From assembly GCA_902796625.1 (NCBI GenBank), contig CADBPX010000050.1:1-17140 (forward strand): 17,140 nucleotides of DNA. The letters are read 5' to 3'. How positions within the stretch are numbered: the stretch's first letter is position 1; each line of letters starts with the position of its first letter. A program made the translations under genes and the position numbers. The notes under the pieces are model-generated. The model was not told the origin of the DNA and searched no databases. It worked only from the letters and a program-made list of their open reading frames with translations. This DNA is from an uncultured Pseudomonadota bacterium (lineage in GTDB: Bacteria > Pseudomonadota > Alphaproteobacteria > RF32 > CAG-239). This document shows positions 8,011 through 15,833 of the stretch, one piece after another.

Positions 8011-8026
8011 GGTAACAAAAGGTTAA
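8011..8026 (-). promoter_or_regulatory. CtrA-like box in the -35 region of the carboxypeptidase-mipZ promoter
   Basis: TTAACCTTTTGTTACC on the minus strand reads as TTAA-N7-TTAC. It differs by one base from the CtrA consensus TTAA-N7-TTAA known from Caulobacter and relatives, and both halves have the form TTAmCC. It lies 3 bases upstream of a perfect -10, where activator sites overlapping -35 are usually found. A CckA gene in the same window makes a CtrA pathway likely. Confidence 0.45.
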
Positions 8027-8057
8027 TAGCTTAGAGATTATTTGCCCACGAAAAATG

Positions 8058-8086
8058 TTGACAAAATTTTTTCAATGGGTTATCAT
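8058..8086 (+). promoter_or_regulatory. Near-consensus sigma70 promoter for the membrane protein at 8120
   Basis: A perfect -35 TTGACA (8058-8063), a 17-base spacer and the -10 TATCAT (8081-8086; five of six). Transcription should begin near 8093, about 27 bases before the start codon. It is the best promoter in the window by eye. Confidence 0.8.
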
Positions 8087-8119
8087 CGTGACATATTTTA
8101 ATTATTAAACTTTCTATTT

Positions 8120-8719
8120 ATGGCAAATTTTTTTGACCGGCAGCAGAACTCCGCAGTGAGTTTCTATGCCAAGTACTTGAAGCTGAAAGAGCGTGTTACA
8201 AGCGTTGTTTCACTGGTTGAAATTTTATGGTTTATATGTGCCGTTGGTCTGACGTGGATTTTTTATTCTTCTCATGATGGCATCGGGCATATCCTGATTA
8301 TGCTGATCGGTTGCTTGCTGTGTGCATTTTCCCCGGTGATTACAGAAGATAAAAAGGATGCCGGTTTTGTTGAAGGTATAACCATTTTCGGACAGTTTAT
8401 ATGTTCGATTTTGCTTCTTATCTTAATTATTGCCGGTGCTATGGGCAAGCTTTCATCACCGCTGATTATTCTGGCGATTGTGTTTTCAGCTTTATGCACT
8501 AAAATCACCATAGCGATAAAATATCTGGCTTTGTATTTATCCGCGGCATCGTTAACCATTAATTTCATCAGATACACGGAAAGCGATCAAATTTTCCTGA
8601 TACCGTTTATCTGTGCTTTGTTTGCCGTTTTTTATACTTTTGTGGTTTATTTTACCTTGTGGATGAGAGATGAACTCAAAAGAAGCAAAAAGAAAAATGC
8701 AAACGAAGCTGATACTTAA
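8120..8719 (+). CDS. Hypothetical multi-pass membrane protein
   Basis: I do not recognise a family. The 199-residue product has a polar N-terminus (1-27), about five hydrophobic segments (about 28-49, 56-72, 86-107, 113-130 and 157-181, with a less clear one near 134-150), and a Lys-rich tail (RSKKKN, 188-193). The loop after the second helix is acidic and basic (TEDKKD). It is the only gene between two transcription boundaries: its own strong promoter at 8058-8086 and a strong terminator right after the stop. There is no Shine-Dalgarno before ATG 8120 (the preceding bases are ACTTTCTATTT), so the start is chosen as the first in-frame ATG and initiation may be weak or SD-independent. No catalytic or ligand motif is visible. 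Confidence 0.7.
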   Translation: MANFFDRQQNSAVSFYAKYLKLKERVTSVVSLVEILWFICAVGLTWIFYSSHDGIGHILIMLIGCLLCAFSPVITEDKKDAGFVEGITIFGQFICSILLLILIIAGAMGKLSSPLIILAIVFSALCTKITIAIKYLALYLSAASLTINFIRYTESDQIFLIPFICALFAVFYTFVVYFTLWMRDELKRSKKKNANEADT

Positions 8720-8755
8720 AAAAAGCACTGAACCTCTGCGGTTCAGTGCTTTTTT
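8720..8755 (+). terminator. Strong Rho-independent terminator after the membrane protein gene
   Basis: A perfect stem (GCACTGAACC at 8725-8734 with GGTTCAGTGC at 8740-8749), a 5-base loop and flanking A and T tracts. It starts one base after the stop codon and isolates the gene from rplQ. Confidence 0.93.
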
Positions 8756-8934
8756 GCGCGTTGTGTCAATATTTTTGCATTACACATAAGAATCTGCTTG
8801 ATTTTTATAAAATATCGTGTTAAACAAAAGCGATTTAGTTGATTTTTATATATAAAACTTTGGTTTTGTAGTAAGAATCGTTGTTTTATCCGCTTTGTCC
8901 GACAAAGCACAGAAAATATGAAAGGAATGACATC
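8756..8934 (+). promoter_or_regulatory. rplQ leader region with a perfect short hairpin
   Basis: This 179-base AT-rich stretch holds no gene. A possible but weak promoter is TTGATT (8798-8803), 17 bases, TAAACA (8821-8826). A 7-bp perfect stem GCTTTGT/ACAAAGC (8892-8908) with loop CCG lies 26 bases upstream of the rplQ start and is not followed by a T-run, so it is not a terminator. The Shine-Dalgarno AAAGGA is at 8921-8926, 8 bases from ATG. A control hairpin is possible; the promoter is uncertain. Confidence 0.4.
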
Positions 8935-9399
8935 ATGAGACATGGTGACGCACATAAAAAATTTAGTATGCCGAAGAGTCAAAGAAGAGCTTTGTTCTCT
9001 AATTTAACCAACGCTTTATTAACTCACGAACAAATTACAATCACTTTAACTCGCGCTAAAGAATTAAGAACTTTCGCCGATAATATGATTTCGTATGCTA
9101 AAAAAGGTGACTTAAACAGCCGTCGTTTGGCTTTGGCCTTTTTACGTGACAAAGAAGTCGTTTCTAAGCTATTTTCTACTTTGGCTGAGCGCTATAAAGA
9201 ACGTCAGGGCGGTTATACCCGCGTTTTAAAAGCCGGTTTCCGTTATGGCGACTGCGCGCCGATGGCCGTTATTGAATTAGTTGATCGCGATGTTGCGGCT
9301 AAGGGAGCTAAAGATTTGGCTCGCGTTGCAGCCGAACGTGCGGCAGCAGAGGCAGAAAATGCGGCTAATGCTGAAAATCAGGAAACAGCCGAAAAGTAA
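8935..9399 (+). CDS. rplQ: Large-subunit ribosomal protein L17 (bL17)
   Basis: A 154-residue 50S ribosomal protein. It opens with the family signature MRHGDAHKKFSMPKSQRRAL, continues with NALLTHEQITITLTRAKELR, and has the C-terminal core GGYTRVLKAGFRYGDCAPMA. The core ends near residue 120 and is followed by an Ala/Glu-rich tail of about 30 residues (AAERAAAEAENAANAE...), longer than in many bacteria. The start is ATG 8935-8937 because L17 begins MRHG and AAAGGA precedes it; upstream in-frame codons to 8881 are not conserved-looking. In most bacteria rplQ directly follows rpoA; here it stands alone between two terminators. Confidence 0.97.
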   Translation: MRHGDAHKKFSMPKSQRRALFSNLTNALLTHEQITITLTRAKELRTFADNMISYAKKGDLNSRRLALAFLRDKEVVSKLFSTLAERYKERQGGYTRVLKAGFRYGDCAPMAVIELVDRDVAAKGAKDLARVAAERAAAEAENAANAENQETAEK

Positions 9400-9420
9400 G
9401 ATTTTTCGCTTAAAATAAGA

Positions 9421-9458
9421 TTAAAGCCGTCATTCAAACGACGGCTTTAATTTTTTTT
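9421..9458. terminator. Bidirectional terminator between rplQ and the dnaE operon
   Basis: An 11-bp stem TTAAAGCCGTC (9421-9431) with GACGGCTTTAA (9440-9450), an 8-base loop and a T8 run on the + strand. The T-run overlaps the stop codon of the convergent minus-strand gene (9457-9459), and on that strand the hairpin is followed by a moderately U-rich stretch. Confidence 0.88.
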
Positions 9459-10404
9459 ACTTTTTCTTACGCGAGCTTCGCATCGTTTTCCCTTTGGCTC
9501 TAGTTGCCTTCAAAGCGGATTTTGCCTTTGTTTTTTTATGATCTTTAACCAAGGTTTGCGGTTTAACATCTTCAACTGCCGAATCCTCAACTTTAATTAC
9601 TTCCTGCGCCGCCAAAATCTCATCTTGAGCCCGAGCAAAAGTTATCATAAACGCACAGCAGAACAGCAAAATCAAATTGCAACAAAACTCCGCACCGAGA
9701 ACAACTGCCCAATTGTTATCCAACGTACTCCACTGATTCATTAAACCATTAGTCTTTATCACTAACAAATTCAAAATTCCGGCAAACAGCAAAAACATAA
9801 ATACCGCTACGGCCGATTTTCCCGAAGTCTGCCGCATTACCGAAATCATATCTCCGCCTTCCGTATTTTGAAAAAAACGACTTAAACCGGCAAAAATGCG
9901 AATTGTCAAAAGATTCAATACCACAAATCCGAACATAATAGCAAAGAAAATAAATTCAATCCGCCAATCCGGATGCGGAGCTTTGCGTAAAATTAAAAAT
10001 TCCATCACAATCGGTATTATTAAACATAAAATGTAGCCAATAAAGGCAAACGCCGCCTTTAATTTTGCTTTATCCGGCAGCAAAAAGCTTTGCCATTTAA
10101 GCTTTTCATTTTTAAAAGCCAACCGATAAAAATCATAAGTGAAAAACGCCGCCAAAAGAAAAGCTATCAGCAGATAACATATCGATAAAATTAAGCCAAT
10201 TTCCGGTTGTTGCGGCATAATATTGCACAAAAAAGTCTTGTCCTGCGCTTGGCAACCGTACCTGATTTGCCCGCATATAACCGTCGCAAGCGTCATAAAG
10301 GCGGCATAAACTACAAATACTAACCAGTTGGAAAGCATTTTTTTAGTTAAATCAATTGTATATAAAAAAACACTTAAAAAAGTATATCGGCGGGTATTTT
10401 CCAT
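9457..10404 (-). CDS. Six-helix membrane protein with a lysine-rich C-terminal tail
   Basis: No family recognised. The 315-residue protein has six likely membrane helices (about 27-46, 70-92, 117-137, 150-171, 197-215 and 232-257). An acidic stretch (EVIKVEDSAVEDV, 268-280) follows, then a strongly basic tail from about 286 to the end, alternating Lys/Arg with Ala and Ser (ending MRSSRKKK). With an even number of helices and positive-inside bias, both ends should be cytoplasmic. It begins one base after the dnaE stop, and its Shine-Dalgarno AAGGAG (10412-10417) lies within the last dnaE codons, so the two are translationally linked. The basic tail could bind nucleic acid, ribosomes or acidic lipids; that is inference. 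Confidence 0.7.
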   Translation of the reverse strand: MENTRRYTFLSVFLYTIDLTKKMLSNWLVFVVYAAFMTLATVICGQIRYGCQAQDKTFLCNIMPQQPEIGLILSICYLLIAFLLAAFFTYDFYRLAFKNEKLKWQSFLLPDKAKLKAAFAFIGYILCLIIPIVMEFLILRKAPHPDWRIEFIFFAIMFGFVVLNLLTIRIFAGLSRFFQNTEGGDMISVMRQTSGKSAVAVFMFLLFAGILNLLVIKTNGLMNQWSTLDNNWAVVLGAEFCCNLILLFCCAFMITFARAQDEILAAQEVIKVEDSAVEDVKPQTLVKDHKKTKAKSALKATRAKGKTMRSSRKKK

Positions 10405-10405
10405 T

Positions 10406-13400
10406 TTACAACTCCTTTACTGAACTAACGCCGGCAATCGCTCTGATAGTTGTCAACAAATTGCCGTTATCCAAAGCATAGCCGTTTTTTAAGGCAATCC
10501 GTACATCCCAATCATCGAGAACCGGACAAATGTAAACTTTATTGGTACCGTAGTGTTCGTGAGCCAAAGCCTGATATATCGGCCGAATTGCCGCAACATC
10601 GTCAACCGCAATTTCCAACCCTTTGGAATTTTCGGTAATTGCCTCGTCTAATGTTTTAATAACGTTAAACATCAGCCGCGGCGGCAAATCTTCACTTTGT
10701 TTTTCAATTTTAGCCTGTACGAACAACGGTACTCCGCTTTCCAGTGCCGCACTATATTTATTTATTCCTTCTGAAAACAGCAACCCCTCATAAGCCGCTG
10801 AGGTATCAGACAATTTAACAAAAGCGAAGGGCTTTCCGGCCTTACTTATTTTGCGTTGAAAAGACTGCAAGCAGCCGGCCAAATTTGCCATTATGATATC
10901 GCCACTGCGAATTCCCTTAACTGCCTCACTGTATGTTTTAACCCCCAAACGCTCCATACTTTTAGCATAAACATCAAGCGGATGCGCGGACAAATAAAAT
11001 CCGATAACTTCCGCCTCATATTGCAATCGCTCTAAATCCGGCCAATCCGGTTGCGGAGCCAATTTTACTTTAGCATTAAGCTCCTCTGATCCGAACAACG
11101 AAGTCTGTGAACTGGTCTTCAGCTCGCTGGCAGCGGCCATATGGCGCAAAATGTTGTCAATATTGGCAAACAACTGACCGCGATTTTTATCCAAACAATC
11201 AAACGCGCCGGATTTTATCAGCTGTTCCAATTGTTTACGATTTATTTGCTTAATATCAACACGATGAATAAAGTCTGATATATCTCTGAATTTTCCGTGT
11301 TTTTTTCGCTCCTCGGTAACGGCGTTCATATTCGCCTCACCAACACCTTTTAAGGCAGATAATGCATAACGAATATTACCATCTTCAACGGAAAACAGTG
11401 CATCGGAATGATTTATATCCGGCGGCAGAACTTTAATTCCCATTTTTTTGACTTCTTCGGTATAAAAGGCCATTTTTTCGGTGTTAGTTATATCAAAATC
11501 CATAACCGCGCACATAAATTCGACCGGATAATGAGTTTTTAAATACGCTGTTTGATACGAAATTAACGAGTATGCCGCGGCATGCGATTTATTAAATCCG
11601 TAAGATGCAAATTTTTCCATTTGGTCAAAGATTGTTTTAGCCACTTCGGCATCAATACCCTTTTTAATAGCCCCTTCCGTAAACATCTGGCGCTGATGCG
11701 GAATTTCCTCGCGTTGTTTTTTACCCATGACCTTACGCAGTTTATCGGCACCGCCAAGTGTATATCCGCCCAACACCTGAGCAATTTTCATCACCTGCTC
11801 CTGATAAACCATAATTCCGTAAGTTTCATCTAAGATTGGCGCCAAATCCGGATGCAGATATTCAATTTTTTCTTTTCCGTGCTTGCGATTGATAAAAGTC
11901 GGAATATTGTCCATCGGCCCCGGACGATACAGAGAAATAACCGCAATTAAGTCCTCGAATCTATCCGGTTTAATTTGCTTCATAACATCGCGCATACCCG
12001 AAGATTCAAATTGGAAAACTGCACTGGTATCCCCTTTTTGCATCAGTTCATAAGTCGGCTTGTCATCAAGCGGTATTGCCGCCATATCCAGCTCTATTCC
12101 GTGAATTTTTTTCACCCACTCGACAGCCTTTTCAATCACCGTTAAAGTTTTTAATCCCAAAAAGTCAAATTTGATTAATCCGGTTTCTTCAACATATTTC
12201 ATATCATACTGAGTTACCGGCATATCCGAGCGCGGATCTTTATACAGCGGCACCAGCTGATCCAATGGCCGATCGCCGATAACCACACCGGCGGCATGCA
12301 TACCGGAATTGCGATACAAACCTTCCAACTTTATGGCAATATCAAACAACTTATTGACTTGCGGATCATTAACGCGCATCTGCTCCATTTCCGGAACCAT
12401 CTGCAGTGCTTCGGTCAGTGTCGGATTTTTACCTCCTTGTCCCGGAGGAACCATTTTGGAAATGCGATCGGCTTGACTGTAAGGCATTTGTAAAACCCGC
12501 GCCACATCGCGAATAACCGCCTTTGATTGTAACTTACCATAAGTAATAATCTGCGCCACATGATCAGCGCCGTATTTATTTTGCACATATTCAATGGTTT
12601 TATGGCGATTTTCCTGACACAAATCGACGTCAAAATCCGGCATGTTTACGCGTTCCGGATTTAAGAAACGTTCAAAAAGCAAATCTAAGCGTATCGGATC
12701 AAGATCGGTAATCTTTAAGGCCCAAGCCACTATTGAACCGGCACCCGAACCGCGCCCCGGGCCAATCGGCACACCATGAGTTTTTGACCAACGAATAAAA
12801 TCAGATACGATCAAGAAATAGCCGGGGAAGCCCATTTTCTTTATTACGCAAAGCTCATAGTTTAGCCGTGCATAATATTTTCGATCAATCGCCTGTTTTT
12901 GTTCCGGTGTCATATCCGCGGTATAAACCTGCACCATCATCCGTTCGTGCAGACCTTTATAAGCTTCTTCAGTAATAAACTCATCTTGCGTTTTTCCGTC
13001 CGGACAGAGGAATATTGGCAGCAAAGCCTCAACTTTGGCGGACAAATAGTTACACCGCTTGGCAATATTTATCGTATTTTCAATTGCTTCCGGAATATCT
13101 TTAAACAACTCCGCCATTTCATCTTCACTACGCCAATGATTTCCCGGCAAATATTTTTTGCGGTTTTCATTAGCGACATATTCTCCTTCGGCAATGCACA
13201 CCAAAGCATCATGTGCTTCGTACATACTTTCATCAAAGAAATAAACGTCATTAGTTGCGACCAGCGGTATGTTATGCTTGTATGCAAGTTCAATAAAATC
13301 AGCCTCGGTTTTCTGCTCTTCATCATAGCCGACACGCGAAATTTCAACATATAACCGATCACCGAAAATTTCTTTGAGAGCCAAAAGTTTTTTCTCGGCA

Positions 13401-13879
13401 TCATCGCGGCGATTTTGCAAAATCAGCCGCCCGATCGGACCGTCATAACCGCCAGTCAAGCAAATCAGTCCTTCGTTATACTCCTGCAGATTTTTCATTT
13501 TAAGCTGCGGAACCGTTACGGTTTCCATATTGTCGAGATAGTAATAGCGAAACAGCTTCATTAAAGATTGATAGCCTCGCTCATTTTGTACCAATAAAAT
13601 TATATTTGCCGGCTCCAGTTCCCGTCCTTTAGACAGCGCAATATTTTCCGAATCGTCATTATACAGAGCCATTTCCGCTCCCAAAATCGGCTTGATTCCT
13701 TCATCGGCCGCATATTTGGAAAAGCATTTGCCGCCAAAAATATTGCCCCTATCGGTAATAGCGCACGCCGGCACCCCCATGTCATGTAATTTATGCATCA
13801 GCATCGGCACCGGCATTGCTCCCAAGGCCAGTGAGTAGGCGGTATGAACTCTTAAATGCACAAATTTAGGGTCTTGCAT
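10406..13879 (-). CDS. dnaE: DNA polymerase III alpha subunit
   Basis: The 1157-residue replicative polymerase subunit, near the usual length for DnaE (about 1160). Domains in order: an N-terminal PHP domain (1 to about 280, opening FVHLRVHTAYS; the first metal His is replaced by Arg, as in E. coli, so proofreading is expected from a separate epsilon), the palm with GPGRGSGAGS (373-382) and the catalytic PDFDVD (414-419), plus the third aspartate in KFDFLGLKTL (Asp572). The fingers contain the SYGFNKSHAAAY motif (759-770). An internal beta-clamp site QTSLF lies at 925-929, followed by an OB-fold region (about 990-1080) and a C-terminal tau-binding region. The start ATG 13877-13879 has only a weak GAG-type ribosome site. 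It lies in the rsmG-parAB operon, 24 bases after the small cysteine-rich gene. Confidence 0.98.
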   Translation of the reverse strand: MQDPKFVHLRVHTAYSLALGAMPVPMLMHKLHDMGVPACAITDRGNIFGGKCFSKYAADEGIKPILGAEMALYNDDSENIALSKGRELEPANIILLVQNERGYQSLMKLFRYYYLDNMETVTVPQLKMKNLQEYNEGLICLTGGYDGPIGRLILQNRRDDAEKKLLALKEIFGDRLYVEISRVGYDEEQKTEADFIELAYKHNIPLVATNDVYFFDESMYEAHDALVCIAEGEYVANENRKKYLPGNHWRSEDEMAELFKDIPEAIENTINIAKRCNYLSAKVEALLPIFLCPDGKTQDEFITEEAYKGLHERMMVQVYTADMTPEQKQAIDRKYYARLNYELCVIKKMGFPGYFLIVSDFIRWSKTHGVPIGPGRGSGAGSIVAWALKITDLDPIRLDLLFERFLNPERVNMPDFDVDLCQENRHKTIEYVQNKYGADHVAQIITYGKLQSKAVIRDVARVLQMPYSQADRISKMVPPGQGGKNPTLTEALQMVPEMEQMRVNDPQVNKLFDIAIKLEGLYRNSGMHAAGVVIGDRPLDQLVPLYKDPRSDMPVTQYDMKYVEETGLIKFDFLGLKTLTVIEKAVEWVKKIHGIELDMAAIPLDDKPTYELMQKGDTSAVFQFESSGMRDVMKQIKPDRFEDLIAVISLYRPGPMDNIPTFINRKHGKEKIEYLHPDLAPILDETYGIMVYQEQVMKIAQVLGGYTLGGADKLRKVMGKKQREEIPHQRQMFTEGAIKKGIDAEVAKTIFDQMEKFASYGFNKSHAAAYSLISYQTAYLKTHYPVEFMCAVMDFDITNTEKMAFYTEEVKKMGIKVLPPDINHSDALFSVEDGNIRYALSALKGVGEANMNAVTEERKKHGKFRDISDFIHRVDIKQINRKQLEQLIKSGAFDCLDKNRGQLFANIDNILRHMAAASELKTSSQTSLFGSEELNAKVKLAPQPDWPDLERLQYEAEVIGFYLSAHPLDVYAKSMERLGVKTYSEAVKGIRSGDIIMANLAGCLQSFQRKISKAGKPFAFVKLSDTSAAYEGLLFSEGINKYSAALESGVPLFVQAKIEKQSEDLPPRLMFNVIKTLDEAITENSKGLEIAVDDVAAIRPIYQALAHEHYGTNKVYICPVLDDWDVRIALKNGYALDNGNLLTTIRAIAGVSSVKEL
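10412..10417 (-). promoter_or_regulatory. Shine-Dalgarno embedded in the last dnaE codons
   Basis: AAGGAG, 7 bases before the ATG of the membrane protein gene. It is part of the dnaE codons for the C-terminal Lys-Glu-Leu, so dnaE translation runs directly over it. Confidence 0.75.
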
Positions 13880-13903
13880 ATAAATTTCTCAGAACATCAG
13901 CGG

Positions 13904-14149
13904 CTATTTATCATCGGTACCGACTTTGCGATAGCAACGGCAGTGACAAATACCATCACGTTCAATATCGCTACGGCACAATTCAGAAATGCAGTAACGA
14001 GCCTCATTTTGCCCGTCGCACGGACATCTTTGCCATTCAGCATCGCCAAACATCATATTTTTTGCCCGGGCAATTTTTTCAGCATTTTCCGTCGGATAGT
14101 ATCCGGCCTTTTTGCAGTTTTCCAACATTTTTTCCAAAATTGTAGACAT
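13904..14149 (-). CDS. Small cysteine-rich protein resembling the ferredoxin-thioredoxin reductase catalytic chain
   Basis: An 81-residue protein with eight cysteines. After a helical N-terminus come CPC (42-44), Cys53, Cys58, CHC (68-70) and Cys72. In plant-type ferredoxin-thioredoxin reductase the pattern is CPC-x16-CPC-x8-CHC: four cysteines hold a 4Fe-4S cluster and two form the redox disulfide. Here the first and last pairs match, while the middle pair is spaced differently (CISELC), so one cluster ligand may have moved. The start is ATG 14147-14149 with AAGGAG at 6 bases; an ATG two codons upstream abuts that site and is rejected. It lies 10 bases after parB and 24 before dnaE. A zinc-binding protein is the main alternative. 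Confidence 0.55.
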   Translation of the reverse strand: MSTILEKMLENCKKAGYYPTENAEKIARAKNMMFGDAEWQRCPCDGQNEARYCISELCRSDIERDGICHCRCYRKVGTDDK

Positions 14150-14155
14150 TTTCAT

Positions 14156-14161
14156 CTCCTT
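14156..14161 (-). promoter_or_regulatory. Shine-Dalgarno site that decides the start of the cysteine-rich protein
   Basis: AAGGAG, 6 bases before ATG 14149 and immediately next to the in-frame ATG at 14153-14155. The spacing favours the downstream ATG. It overlaps the parB stop codon. Confidence 0.75.
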
Positions 14162-15065
14162 AACGTTGTTCCAAAAGATCCAGAATCGAACTTAACTCGG
14201 CCGGATTGTTATAGTGCAATGTTACACTACCTTTGCCGCTTTTTCCAGCACTAATTTTAACTTTTAGTTTTAAGCGGTTATGCAAATCTTCGATTATTTT
14301 TTTCAAATCGGCATCTAATTCTTGCGGAATGCGAATTTTCGGAGATTTACCTTTAATTTTTGCGGCCAATGCTTCAACCTGCCGAACGGTCAGATTATCG
14401 TCAATTATCTGCTTAGCCAGTTCTTCCGGCTGTCCGCTGTTTATCAATGCTCGGGCATGGCCGGCCGAAATTTTATGATCTTTAATGGCTGTTTGTACGC
14501 TGTCCGGCAAACTCAGCAAACGCAATGTATTAGCTATGTAACTTCTTGATTTACCGATAACCTTACTTAAAATTTCTTGGGTGTATCCATATTGAGTCAT
14601 CAAGCGATTAAGGCCTTCGGCCTCCTCAATAGCGGTTAAATTTTCGCGTTGCAAATTTTCAATCAGCGCAATTTCCAACGCTTCTTGATCGCTCAATTTT
14701 TTCACAATTGCCGGCACCATATTTAAACCGGCCATCTTAGCGGCCCGCCATCTTCTTTCGCCGGCAACAATCTGATATTTATCGCCTTTTTGTCTCAGCA
14801 AAAGAGGTTGTAAAACTCCCTTCTCCTTAATAGAATCACTCAAAGCCTGCAGAGCTTCTGCATCAAATTCCGTGCGGGGTTGATATTCGCACGGTTCAAT
14901 CCGGTCAACGGCAATTTCTCGCCCGTTTTCTGATTTAAATACAGTGTTTTCAACCAAAGTATCAATGTCTGGGGAAGCATTTTCAAAATTTAAATTTAAG
15001 TCATCGTCACCTAACAGTGCTTCCAAACCCCGACCTAAACCAAACTTTTTGTTTTTTGAACTCAT
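14160..15065 (-). CDS. parB: Chromosome-partitioning protein ParB
   Basis: A 301-residue CTP-dependent clamp that loads at parS, spreads and interacts with ParA (and MipZ in Alphaproteobacteria). The N-terminus has the ParA-contact motif GLGRGLEALLGD (9-20). The CTPase/ParB-nuclease domain shows LQPLLLR (85-91), GERRWRA (102-108) and ENLQREN (136-142). A helix-turn-helix region follows (about 161-186, GKSRSYIANTLRLL), and a C-terminal dimerisation domain ends at EQR. The start ATG 15063-15065 directly abuts the parA stop, with AAGGAG (15072-15077) inside parA. Two perfect parS sites lie about 1.4-1.5 kb upstream. All key motifs are intact. Confidence 0.97.
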   Translation of the reverse strand: MSSKNKKFGLGRGLEALLGDDDLNLNFENASPDIDTLVENTVFKSENGREIAVDRIEPCEYQPRTEFDAEALQALSDSIKEKGVLQPLLLRQKGDKYQIVAGERRWRAAKMAGLNMVPAIVKKLSDQEALEIALIENLQRENLTAIEEAEGLNRLMTQYGYTQEILSKVIGKSRSYIANTLRLLSLPDSVQTAIKDHKISAGHARALINSGQPEELAKQIIDDNLTVRQVEALAAKIKGKSPKIRIPQELDADLKKIIEDLHNRLKLKVKISAGKSGKGSVTLHYNNPAELSSILDLLEQR

Positions 15066-15833
15066 TTACAACTCCTTTTCTCTTTTTAAGAATTCTTTTG
15101 CCAACTGAATGTACGCCTGTGCGCCGGTTGACTTAAAATCATAAATTAAAATCGGCTTTCCGTATGAAGGTGCCTCGGCAATGCGAATGCAACGCGGTAT
15201 AACCGTTTGATAGACTTTATCTCCAAAATATTTACGCACATCGGCTTCTATCATTTTGCTTAAATTATTTTGCCGACTATACATGGTCAAGACTATTCCT
15301 TGCATATTTAAATGCGGATTAAAATTGCGTTTGATGGCATTAATATTCTTCATTAAGTCCGCCAATCCTTCAAGGGCCAAAAACTCACATTGCAACGGAA
15401 CAAAAACCGAATCTGAACCCACCAACGCATTCACGGTGATTAAATTAAGCGACGGCGGGCAGTCAATAAGTACATAATCATACGGAGTACTTAAGCTACT
15501 TAAGGCTTTTTTCAGCACATATTCGCGTTTATCGACATCAACCAATTCAACTTCTGCTGCTGCCAAATCCGGCGCAGAAGGAATAAGATCAAAGTTAGGA
15601 ATATCCGTGTGTATGGCGGCATCTTGCGCCGCGCAGCGAGAAACCAAAACATCATATGATGAAAATTTGCATTGAGACTTCGCCACTCCTAATGATGTTG
15701 TAGCATTGCCTTGCGGATCAAAATCGATTACCAACACTTTTTTACCAATTGCCGACAAAGCAGTTGCTATATTGATTGTGGTTGTGGTTTTTCCCACTCC
15801 GCCTTTACGATTTGCCACCGAAATAATTTTCAT
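15066..15833 (-). CDS. parA: Chromosome-partitioning ATPase ParA
   Basis: A 255-residue chromosomal-type ParA that moves ParB-parS complexes along the nucleoid by ATP-dependent DNA binding. The deviant Walker A is KGGVGKTT (10-17), Walker A' is the DFDPQGN stretch (38-44) and Walker B is the LIDCPPSL stretch. There is no N-terminal helix-turn-helix, so it is the chromosomal rather than the plasmid type Ia class. ATG 15831-15833 overlaps the rsmG TGA (ATGA), with AAGGA at 15841-15845. Unlike the MipZ-like ATPase in this window, both aspartates of the DFDPQ strand are present. Confidence 0.97.
   Translation of the reverse strand: MKIISVANRKGGVGKTTTTINIATALSAIGKKVLVIDFDPQGNATTSLGVAKSQCKFSSYDVLVSRCAAQDAAIHTDIPNFDLIPSAPDLAAAEVELVDVDKREYVLKKALSSLSTPYDYVLIDCPPSLNLITVNALVGSDSVFVPLQCEFLALEGLADLMKNINAIKRNFNPHLNMQGIVLTMYSRQNNLSKMIEADVRKYFGDKVYQTVIPRCIRIAEAPSYGKPILIYDFKSTGAQAYIQLAKEFLKREKEL

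Noticed and set aside
8918..8938. Six-codon micro-ORF (MKGMTS) whose TGA overlaps the rplQ ATG
   Set aside because: Its codons contain the rplQ Shine-Dalgarno itself and it has no ribosome site, so it is probably coincidental.
8743..8982. Minus-strand open frame of 79 codons
   Set aside because: It overlaps the terminator, the rplQ leader and the start of rplQ on the opposite strand and has no Shine-Dalgarno.
12899..13354. + strand open frame of 151 codons antisense to dnaE
   Set aside because: dnaE is clearly coding on the other strand with all motifs intact; the antisense frame is a by-product.
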